Shown: positions 7,514 through 14,080 of the stretch, piece after piece
How the letters are laid out: the number at the start of each line of letters is the position of its first letter
How positions within the stretch are numbered: position 1 is the first letter of the stretch
NCBI GenBank assembly: GCA_963605405.1
Contig: CAVCUP010000008.1
Coordinates: 1-64,000, forward strand
Length of the DNA: 64,000 nt
Source of the DNA: Paratractidigestivibacter sp963605405
Lineage (GTDB): Bacteria; Actinomycetota; Coriobacteriia; Coriobacteriales; Atopobiaceae
Reading direction: 5' to 3'
Position numbers and translations under genes: made by a program
The notes under the pieces: generated by a model
Seen by the model: the letters and a program-made list of their open reading frames with translations, nothing else
What the model was told of the DNA's origin: nothing
The model's database searches: none

Positions 7514-8800
7514 CTAAACCTCCTGGCAGGCGCCGCCCAGGGCGCGCAGGTCCTCGAAGAACGCGGGGTAGGACTTGGCGACGCACTGGGCGCCGCGGAT
7601 AACGGTCGGGCCGGAAGCCCGCGAGGCGAGGACGGCGGACATCATCGCGATTCGGTGGTCGTTCGCCGCGTCGGCGCACCCGCCCGTGAGCTCGCCCACG
7701 CCGTGGACGATGAGCCCGTCCTCGGTCTGGTCGACGCGCCCACCGAGCGCCACGACGGCGTCCGACACGGTCTGTAGACGGTCGGACTCCTTGATGCGCA
7801 GGCGAGCCGCGCCGACGATGGTCGTGGTGCCTTCCGCGCAGGCCGCGACAGCCGCCAGCGGCGGGACGAGGTCAGGGCAGCTCGAGACGTCGAGGCGGCA
7901 CCCCTTGAGGTGGTCGGGGTGGACCGTCACGCTCGTGGCGCCGCGCTCGACGCGCGCGCCGAGGAGCGCGAGGGCGCCGAGGATCGCGCGGTCTCCCTGC
8001 GTAGAGCGCATGTCGACGCCCTCGACCGTCACGCCGGCCTCGTTGAGGGCCCCGGCGGCGAGCCAGAACGCTGCGTTCGACCAGTCGCCGCCGACGCGGA
8101 CGTAGCCGGGCGTGCGGTAGCGCGCGCCGGAGGATACCTTGAAGAGGAGGCCGTTCTTGCCGTTCTCCGCGTGCTTGGAGCGTTCCACGGACACGCCGAA
8201 CTCGGCGAGGGCGGCGCAGGTGATGTCGATGTAGGGGAGAGACTCGACCGGCTCGGTCACGAAGACCTCGCAGGCGGCGCCGGTGAGGGGCGCCGCCATG
8301 AGCAGGCCGCTCACGTACTGGGAGCTCACGTTGCCCGCGATCTCGAAGCGGCCGGCGCGGAGCTTGCCGCGGACCGGCAAGGGCACCGTGCCTTGGGGCC
8401 CGAGCTCGCAGCCGTTCTCGGCGAGCACCTCGTAAAGAGGGGAGAGCGGGCGCTGCGGAAGGCGCCCGTGCCCGGTCAGGCTCGCGTCGCAGCCGAGGGC
8501 GGCGACGACGGGCAGCAGGAAGCGCATCGTGGAGCCCGACTCGCCGCAGTCCAGAAGGGCGCCGGCCGCGACTTCTTCGGCGGGGACGACGCGGAAGCCC
8601 TTCTTGGTGCGGGTGATCTGCGCCCCGAGGGCGCGCAGGCACTCGGCCGTGGCGTCGATGTCCTGGGAGCTGGTGTTGCAGTCGATGTCGGTCACGCCGT
8701 CGGCGAAGGCTGCGCAGATGAGCAGGCGGTGCGCCTCGGACTTGGAGGCGATGGCCGGGATGGCCCCGCCGAGGGCGGAGGGGGTGACTCGCATATCCAT
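7514..8800 (-). CDS. aroA: 3-phosphoshikimate 1-carboxyvinyltransferase (EPSP synthase)
   Basis: 428 residues in two inverse alpha-beta domains. It joins PEP to shikimate-3-phosphate. Motifs seen: SKSEAHR near residue 20 (shikimate-phosphate binding), DCGESGSTMRFL around 90, and RIKESDRL in the C-terminal half (PEP and phosphate contacts). The start ATG 8800 overlaps the aroB stop by one base (TAATG), so it is probably coupled. The glyphosate-region motif reads GESGSTMR rather than the GNAGTAMR of the enterobacterial class I enzyme. Confidence 0.95.
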   Translation of the reverse strand: MDMRVTPSALGGAIPAIASKSEAHRLLICAAFADGVTDIDCNTSSQDIDATAECLRALGAQITRTKKGFRVVPAEEVAAGALLDCGESGSTMRFLLPVVAALGCDASLTGHGRLPQRPLSPLYEVLAENGCELGPQGTVPLPVRGKLRAGRFEIAGNVSSQYVSGLLMAAPLTGAACEVFVTEPVESLPYIDITCAALAEFGVSVERSKHAENGKNGLLFKVSSGARYRTPGYVRVGGDWSNAAFWLAAGALNEAGVTVEGVDMRSTQGDRAILGALALLGARVERGATSVTVHPDHLKGCRLDVSSCPDLVPPLAAVAACAEGTTTIVGAARLRIKESDRLQTVSDAVVALGGRVDQTEDGLIVHGVGELTGGCADAANDHRIAMMSAVLASRASGPTVIRGAQCVAKSYPAFFEDLRALGGACQEV

Positions 8801-9900
8801 TAGCGCGCCCCCGTCCCGCAGCCGAGCTCGACGAGCCCGCGGAGCTCCTCGAGCGTGACCTTGCGCACGCTCACGGCTCCGACCTCGTCGGGGACGACGA
8901 TGTTCATCGTGTCTCCGTGGCGCTTCTTGTCGTGGACCATGTAGTCGAAGACGACGTCGTGCGGAAGCTCAGTGTCGGTGGGGAGCCCCTGCGCGGCCAT
9001 GGCGGCGACGATCGCGTCACGGGTCTCGGATTTGCACCAACCCTTGGCGCAAGCCGCGCGCGCCATGCAGCAGAGGCCTGCGGCCACGCTGGAGCCGTGG
9101 CCCAGCGAGAAGTCGCTCGCGGCCTCGATGCCATGGCCGATGGTGTGGCCGAGGTTGAGCGTCTGGCGAAGGCCGCGCTCCTTCTCGTCCGACACCACGA
9201 CGTCGCGCTTGATCTCGACGTTCTTCGCCACGATCCGCGCCACGAGCTCGTCGGGGTAGCCCTCGCCGTTCATCGGTCGGGCCGTGAGCTCGGCGAGCAT
9301 CTGCGGGTCCGCGAGAACGGCGTGCTTGACCACCTCGCCGATGGAGTCAGTGTAGAGCTCGGGGGCGATGCTGTGGAGGCACTCGACGTCGGCAACCACG
9401 GCGCTCGGCTGCCAAAAGAAGCCGCAGAGGTTCTTTCCGTGGGCGAGGTCGACCGCGACCTTGCCGCCCACGCTCGAGTCGACCATGGCAAGAAGCGACG
9501 TCGGCGCCTGGACGACCTGAATGCCGCGCAGGTACATGGCGGCGGCGAGGCCCGCCATGTCGCCCGTGACGCCGCCGCCGAGAGCGATGACCACGTCGTC
9601 GCGGGTGAGCTGGGCCTCGGCGAGCCCCTCGAGCAGCCCCTCGAGCGTCGAGAGGCGCTTGTTCTGCTCACCGGCCTCGAAGATGAGCGTGCTCACGGCG
9701 TAGCCGGCGGCGGCGAGGGATGCCTCGACGCGCTCGGCGTAGAGCGGCCCCACGTTCGTCTCGGTGATGACGCATGCGCGCTCGCCGCCGGCAGCGGCGC
9801 GCGTGACCTCGCCGATGCCGTCGAGGATTCCGCACCCGACGTGGACCTGGTAGCTGCGCGACGGCGTGGGGACGTCGACGATGATCTGTTGGCTGCTCAT
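8800..9900 (-). CDS. aroB: 3-dehydroquinate synthase
   Basis: 366 residues. This NAD- and metal-dependent enzyme cyclises DAHP to 3-dehydroquinate, the second shikimate step. The NAD-binding motif GGGVTGDMAG, the PTSLLAMVDSSVGGK stretch, and the metal-binding histidines in LNLGHTIGHGIE are present. ATG 9900 overlaps the tyrA stop by 4 nt (ATGA). In the operon it lies between tyrA and aroA, an order that mixes a common-pathway step with a terminal branch. Confidence 0.95.
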   Translation of the reverse strand: MSSQQIIVDVPTPSRSYQVHVGCGILDGIGEVTRAAAGGERACVITETNVGPLYAERVEASLAAAGYAVSTLIFEAGEQNKRLSTLEGLLEGLAEAQLTRDDVVIALGGGVTGDMAGLAAAMYLRGIQVVQAPTSLLAMVDSSVGGKVAVDLAHGKNLCGFFWQPSAVVADVECLHSIAPELYTDSIGEVVKHAVLADPQMLAELTARPMNGEGYPDELVARIVAKNVEIKRDVVVSDEKERGLRQTLNLGHTIGHGIEAASDFSLGHGSSVAAGLCCMARAACAKGWCKSETRDAIVAAMAAQGLPTDTELPHDVVFDYMVHDKKRHGDTMNIVVPDEVGAVSVRKVTLEELRGLVELGCGTGAR

Positions 9901-10781
9901 CGGCCCTCGATCTCCCTCTTGATGCGGTCGCCGTCGGCGAGAAGCCCCTCGAGCCTCTCGGCGTCGCCCTCGTCGATGGCGTCCTTGTAGTCCTGCAGGT
10001 TCTTGATGATGATGCCGAGCTCCTCGGAGAGATAGTCCGCGTTGTCGAGGAAGAGCTCGGTCCACATCGGCGCGTTGAGGCGCGCGACGCGGGTGAGGTC
10101 GCGGTAGCTGCCGGCGCTGAAGCCGTGGTGGTCGCGCGAGCTCGGGCTCTTCACGTAGGCGTTGGAGACCACGTGGCACAGCTGCGAGGTGAAGGCGATC
10201 ATGCGGTCGTGCACAGGCGCCGTGGCAAGGGTGAAGCTGCCGAACTTGCAGGGCGCGAGCAGGTTCTTCAGCCGCTCGAGGATCTCGACGCGCTCGAAGT
10301 CGTCCATGCCCGAGGGCGGCACCACGACCATTGGCGCGCCCTTGAACATGGTGGCGCGCGAGTGGGCGAAGCCGGAATACTGGGTGCCGGCCATGGGGTG
10401 GCAGCCGACGAAGGTCCAGTCGCGGCCCGCCGCGATAGCCTCGCACTCCTCGCAGATCTTGCGTTTGACGCCCACGGTGTCGATCACGATGGCGCCGGGC
10501 GCGATGAGGTTGGCCATCTCGTGGAGCCAGTCGATCGTGGCCTGGGGGTATCCGGCCAGGATGATGAGCTCGCATGTGGGGACGGTCTCGTCGTTGAGCT
10601 CGCCGCGCACGGTCTCGATCATGGCGAGCTCGAGGGTGCTGCGGGTGCGGTTCCAGGCGTAGACGTCGACGTCGGCCGCGCGGAAGGCCCGGGCGAAGGA
10701 GCCGCCCATGAGGCCGAGTCCCACGACGCCGATGCGTCCCGGCACGAATGTGCTGAGCTGCCCTTCGTTCTTCTCTGCCAT
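9897..10781 (-). CDS. tyrA: Prephenate dehydrogenase
   Basis: 294 residues from ATG 10781. The open frame extends to 10901, but that stretch overlaps aroF and has no binding site. It makes 4-hydroxyphenylpyruvate for tyrosine. The N-terminal Rossmann motif GVVGLGLMGGS is followed by the catalytic-histidine segment CHPMAGTQYSGF. No C-terminal ACT domain is visible. The gene starts 5 nt after the aroF stop and overlaps aroB by 4 nt. Confidence 0.92.
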   Translation of the reverse strand: MAEKNEGQLSTFVPGRIGVVGLGLMGGSFARAFRAADVDVYAWNRTRSTLELAMIETVRGELNDETVPTCELIILAGYPQATIDWLHEMANLIAPGAIVIDTVGVKRKICEECEAIAAGRDWTFVGCHPMAGTQYSGFAHSRATMFKGAPMVVVPPSGMDDFERVEILERLKNLLAPCKFGSFTLATAPVHDRMIAFTSQLCHVVSNAYVKSPSSRDHHGFSAGSYRDLTRVARLNAPMWTELFLDNADYLSEELGIIIKNLQDYKDAIDEGDAERLEGLLADGDRIKREIEGR

Positions 10782-10786
10782 GGCGC

Positions 10787-11821
10787 TTAGGCCTCCTTTT
10801 GGCCCGCGAGGTCGCACGTGACGGCGTCGCGGATAAGGGCGATGCGGGCCATCGCGTCGCGGAACATCTCGGGCGTCAGGGCCTGGGCGCCGTCGGACCA
10901 TGCCTCGGACGGGTTGTTGTGGACCTCGATCTCCAGACCGTCGGCGCCCGCGGCCGTCGCGGCGTAGGCGGCGGGGCGCACGTAGCGCGTGTAGCCGGTG
11001 GAGTGCGAGGGGTCGCCGACGACGGGCAGGTGGGTGAGGTGGTGGAGCACCGGGATGGCGTTCACGTCGAAGGTGTTGCGCGTGCGGGTCTCGAAGGTGC
11101 GGATGCCGCGCTCGCAGAGGATGACGTTCTCGTTGCCCTCGCTCATGATGTACTCGGCGGCCATGAGGAACTCGTCGATGGTCTCCGACATGCCGCGCTT
11201 GAGCAGGACGGGCGTGCTCGTCTTGCCGACCTCGCGCAGCAGCGGGAAGTTCTGGGCGTTGCGCGCGCCGATCTGCATGATGCTCACGCCCTTGTCGACG
11301 AAGAGCTGGACGTCGCGCGGGTCCATGACCTCGGTGACCACGGGCATCTCCAGCTCAGAGCCCGCTTCCATGAGCAGGTCGAGTCCGTCCGCGCCCATGC
11401 CCTGGGAGGTGTAGGGGGAGGTGCGCGGCTTGAAGGCGCCGCCGCGAAGGATGGTCGCGCCGGCGGCCTTGACCTCGCGCGCGATCTCGATGAGGTTCTT
11501 GCCCTCGACGGCGCACGGGCCGGCCATGACCTGGAAGTGGCCGCCGCCGATGAGCACGCCGTGGCCGCAGTCGACGACGGTGTCCTCGGGGTGGAACTTG
11601 CGGTTGGCCTTCTTCCAGGGCTCGGTCACGCGCTGGACGCGCTCGATGATGTCCATGGACTCGAGCAGGAAGGGGTCGATCTTGCTCGTGTCGCCGATGA
11701 TGCCGACGATGGTCTCCTCGTCGCCGGGGGAGACGTTCGTCTTATAGCCGCGGTCCTCGATCCACTTGACGAAGTGGCCGAGCTGCTCTTCCGTGGCGGT
11801 GTTCTTTACGACGGCGATCAT
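10787..11821 (-). CDS. aroF: 3-deoxy-7-phosphoheptulonate synthase (type I-beta, with N-terminal regulatory domain)
   Basis: 344 residues from ATG 11821, preceded by GGGGAGA; the open frame continues upstream without a binding site. It condenses PEP and erythrose-4-phosphate, the entry step. Residues 1-75 (MIAVVKNTATEEQL...) look like the ferredoxin-like regulatory domain seen in the Thermotoga-type enzyme, which binds tyrosine. The catalytic barrel has MAGPCAVEG, GGAFKPRTSPY, QIGARN, LLKRG and VGDPSHSTG. It is the first gene of the aro operon, so feedback on this enzyme would control the whole pathway. Confidence 0.94.
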   Translation of the reverse strand: MIAVVKNTATEEQLGHFVKWIEDRGYKTNVSPGDEETIVGIIGDTSKIDPFLLESMDIIERVQRVTEPWKKANRKFHPEDTVVDCGHGVLIGGGHFQVMAGPCAVEGKNLIEIAREVKAAGATILRGGAFKPRTSPYTSQGMGADGLDLLMEAGSELEMPVVTEVMDPRDVQLFVDKGVSIMQIGARNAQNFPLLREVGKTSTPVLLKRGMSETIDEFLMAAEYIMSEGNENVILCERGIRTFETRTRNTFDVNAIPVLHHLTHLPVVGDPSHSTGYTRYVRPAAYAATAAGADGLEIEVHNNPSEAWSDGAQALTPEMFRDAMARIALIRDAVTCDLAGQKEA

Positions 11822-12015
11822 TGTCTCCCCTTTAAATAACGGCGTTGCATAAGCCTTGGAATGGTAGCACGCGCCGGCGGTGGGTCTTAAAGAGGTAACA
11901 GAGACTTTTACCTTCCTTTGATTGCGGCTCGGGACGCCGCCGATTGTGGTTCGGGACGCTATCGCTGCGAAGCCGCTTCCTGAAGCCGCTGTTATTCTTC
12001 GGCGCCCGGGCGAGA

Positions 12016-12138
12016 GGAGCCCCGAAACCGCAGCGCCCAGCAACGGCCGTGCAAGTGGAGCCCCGGATTACCGCCGCCCAGTAACGCGAGGAGCAAAGAA
12101 GCCCCGGAATCACGCCGGCCAGTAATCCTTCGTTGCTG
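12016..12138. repeat. Three tandem copies of a 41-bp repeat
   Basis: Copies start at 12016, 12057 and 12098, exactly 41 bp apart. The shared core is GAGCCCCGGAATCACGCCG followed by CCCAGTAA-C. The last 11-12 bp of each unit diverge. A fourth copy lies at 13472-13512 beyond the NERD gene. Regular period but diverged sequence and no spacers of constant type argue against CRISPR. Confidence 0.75.
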
Positions 12139-12239
12139 GCCGGCGGTGTTTTAGGGCGCGAAGGTGCCCGCGATTACTGGACGACGCAAATCCAGGGCTC
12201 GCCGCATCTCCCCGTTGCTGCGCGGCGCACACCCAGGGC
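12098..12239. repeat. Left arm of ~142-bp direct repeat flanking the NERD gene
   Basis: Bases 12098-12138 and 12183-12239 match 13472-13512 and 13557-13613 in the same orientation, both at an offset of exactly 1374 bp. The middle 44 bp is weakly similar. This arm ends 12 nt past the NERD stop codon. It includes a perfect 10-bp hairpin, CGCCGGCCAG (12113-12122) with CTGGCCGGCG (12136-12145), followed by GTGTTTTA, which is terminator-like on the plus strand. Confidence 0.75.
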
Positions 12240-12251
12240 TCGAGGCCCGCC

Positions 12252-13118
12252 TTAGTCCATGTTCACGATTCCGTGGCATTTCGGATAGGCGCTGCAACCC
12301 CAGAACTTCTTCCCCGCCCTCTTGCCGCGCTTGGCGCATCTGAGCACCATCGGAGAACCGCAGATTGGGCAGACGGGCGCCGCTGGGACCTCTTTCGTAG
12401 ATGGGCCCGGGCTATTTGCTTGCTTGCTCGTCTTCACAGTCACGGGTGAAGGGGCCTCAACCTGCTTTTCCCTTGTATCGATTCGACTATTGATGCTATC
12501 TACATGGGCTTTCTTCTCCGCCTCGGTCTTGTCGGTCAGCGGGAGAATCCGCTTATAAATTCGCTCAATTTCATTTTCATCAAGGACATTGGGCGCTTTT
12601 TTCCAGATTGCCCGCACCGTCGCGCAGAGGGAATCCCTCTGGATGACTTTGACGTCGGCCGAACTCAAGGTCAGTTTCTTGAGCTCGCATCTCTCAGAAA
12701 AGACAATTAACGAGAAGAACGGAATATCCTCGGAAAGGTAGCTCGAGAGCCACTTAATGTGGCTTTTGTTCTGGCTTATGGGATTGTAGAAGCGGTTCTT
12801 TTGCCCGTTGGGAAGCGACGCCGTCCACTTGAACTGATCCTCAGAGCCGAATATCCATCCGCTGTAGTTTTTACTCTCGATAACGAAGATTCCCTTCTCC
12901 GTTATAAAGAGGACGTCGATCTCGCTCGTCGTGCCGTCGGGCTTCGGTATGTACGCGTTCCTTAGAATCTCGCCTTTATAGCCAAAGAAACGCAGCTTCT
13001 TGAGTTTGCGGGCGGTGAGCTTCTCCCCGCGGCTCCCCACCCATTCGTTCTCGGGGCCGTGGTCGAAGATGCTGTCGAAGATCTCGTCAAGAAGCATTTC
13101 TAATAGAGGTTTTTCCAT
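12252..13118 (-). CDS. NERD-domain (nuclease-related) protein with topoisomerase-type zinc finger
   Basis: 288 residues from ATG 13118; a longer frame to 13199 lacks a better binding site. Residues about 25-150 match the NERD domain, a PD-(D/E)xK-like fold: Asp68 in SEIDVLFI and Glu81-x-Lys83 in VIESKNYSG. Residues about 195-245 are a charged/Pro-rich linker. The C-terminus has a four-cysteine topoisomerase-I-type zinc ribbon (CPICGS ... CSAYPKC), expected to bind nucleic acid. Codon and base use are visibly more AT-rich than neighbours. With the flanking direct repeat, this suggests horizontal acquisition. Nuclease activity and substrate are not known; a defence or DNA-processing role is inference. 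Confidence 0.8.
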   Translation of the reverse strand: MEKPLLEMLLDEIFDSIFDHGPENEWVGSRGEKLTARKLKKLRFFGYKGEILRNAYIPKPDGTTSEIDVLFITEKGIFVIESKNYSGWIFGSEDQFKWTASLPNGQKNRFYNPISQNKSHIKWLSSYLSEDIPFFSLIVFSERCELKKLTLSSADVKVIQRDSLCATVRAIWKKAPNVLDENEIERIYKRILPLTDKTEAEKKAHVDSINSRIDTREKQVEAPSPVTVKTSKQANSPGPSTKEVPAAPVCPICGSPMVLRCAKRGKRAGKKFWGCSAYPKCHGIVNMD

Positions 13119-13471
13119 CGCTGCATCGCACCTCGTTCCAGTCGATACGTTTGTGGCCCGCGACGTGATTATCCTACGGGCGGTGCGTTGGCGCCTCACT
13201 TCGACGCCGCTTGGGCGGAGAGAATCGGTAGCCGGAATGGGGGAAGGCCTCCTTGGGGAAATTTCTCACTCACTCATGCCTTAAAAATGACAAATGTCGA
13301 GAAGCATCTGTGCCTTCTGGTCTTCGCCTCGTTTGGTTTGGATTGGTTTGTTGCGACGCAGTACCTTTCCGAAGCGGCAGGAGAATGTACGGGCAGGCCT
13401 ATAACGTCGAGTTGACCGAGGCCTTTGAGAACCCTGGGCGCTTCGAGACGAGAAACGGGATAAAAATGATG

Positions 13472-13613
13472 GAATCCCCGGAATCGCGCTGGCCAGTAAT
13501 GTCTTGTTGCTGACAGACGTGATTCAAGGGCTTCATAATGCTTCTGTTTGCTGGTCGACGCGTATTCAGGGCTCGCCGCATCTTCCCGTTGCTGTGCGGC
13601 GCTCATACAGGGC
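13472..13613. repeat. Right arm of ~142-bp direct repeat flanking the NERD gene
   Basis: Matches 12098-12239 at a constant 1374-bp offset: about 35 of 41 positions agree in the first block, and the 57-bp second block carries the shared stretch CAGGGCTCGCCGCATC. The hairpin present in the left arm is degraded here (GGCCAG facing CTGACAG). Confidence 0.75.
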
Positions 13614-13772
13614 GTTGGACTCCTCATGGCGTGCCAGGTGTTGCGCAAAACGGGGTGATGGCAGTTATGCGGCCCGAATCGCTGCCATTACCCCTTTATT
13701 CACAACAAAGGACCTGTGTTTCTTGCCACCACGCCCTTTTCCGCAACGTGCTGTGGCGACACGAACCCTCAT

Positions 13773-13799
13773 GAAAAAGGGCCCCGCAAAGGGGCCCTG
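13773..13799 (-). terminator. Terminator of tRNA-Arg
   Basis: Read on the minus strand, GGGCCCC, a 5-nt loop and GGGGCCC are followed by a T5 run. It starts 13 nt past the tRNA 3' end. Confidence 0.85.
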
Positions 13800-13811
13800 C
13801 AGAATTAATGG

Positions 13812-13885
13812 TGCGCCCAGGGGGATTCGAACCCACGGCCTTTTGCTCCGGAGGCAAACGCTCTAATCCACTGAGCTATGGGCGC
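13812..13885 (-). tRNA. tRNA-Arg (anticodon CCG)
   Basis: The minus strand folds as a cloverleaf: acceptor GCGCCCA/TGGGCGC with discriminator A, D stem GCTC/GAGC, anticodon stem TTTGC/GCAAA around loop CTCCGGA (anticodon CCG, reading CGG), variable AGGCC, T loop TTCGAAT. The T stem GTGGG/CCCCC has a U50-C64 mismatch. No CCA is encoded. It lies next to the repeat-flanked NERD gene. Confidence 0.93.
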
Positions 13886-13897
13886 AAAGCAGAAATC

Positions 13898-13903
13898 AGT
13901 ATA
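13898..13903 (-). promoter_or_regulatory. -10 element of tRNA-Arg
   Basis: TATACT on the minus strand lies 13 nt before the tRNA 5' end. A matching -35 is not obvious. Confidence 0.45.
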
Positions 13904-14080
13904 GCCCATCGCGCGGCGGAAGTGGGCGCGAACCTGATGGGCGTGCGGCCGCGTGTGCCTTTGGTCGCCTGGCCTAAGCCTACGAAGGCCGGGGCCTCCG
14001 GTGGGGTAGAGTCTCGTTGTGCGATTCGACGACGGGCCGGCGCCTTCCTAGGGCCGGCCCTTGTGTAGACAAGGGAAGCA

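Larger units (their letters stand above)
11822..12251. other. 430-nt gap between the NERD gene and aroF: leader plus repeats
   Basis: The right part (12016-12239) holds the 41-bp tandem repeats, a hairpin and the left arm of a direct repeat, listed separately. The left part (11822-12015) must contain the minus-strand aroF promoter and leader. TTAAGA and TACCAT on the minus strand at 18-nt spacing, near 11866-11894, are the best weak candidate. No leader peptide rich in Phe, Tyr or Trp codons is visible. Confidence 0.4.
13119..13811. other. 693-nt gap between NERD gene and tRNA-Arg
   Basis: It contains the right arm of the direct repeat (13472-13613) and the tRNA terminator (13773-13799). Small open frames on both strands (for example minus-strand 13274-13648) have no binding site and no recognisable product. 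They overlap the repeats, so I read the stretch as non-coding or decayed. Confidence 0.5.

Noticed and set aside
11822..12015. Aromatic-amino-acid leader peptide before aroF
   Set aside because: No short ORF rich in Phe, Tyr or Trp codons and no terminator/antiterminator pair on the minus strand; feedback through the DAHP synthase regulatory domain is more likely.
12016..12138. Short regular repeats considered as a CRISPR array
   Set aside because: Units are contiguous at 41 bp, diverged from each other, lack uniform unique spacers, and no cas genes are present.
13274..13648. 124-codon minus-strand frame between the NERD gene and tRNA-Arg
   Set aside because: It overlaps the direct repeat, lacks a ribosome binding site and has no recognisable product.
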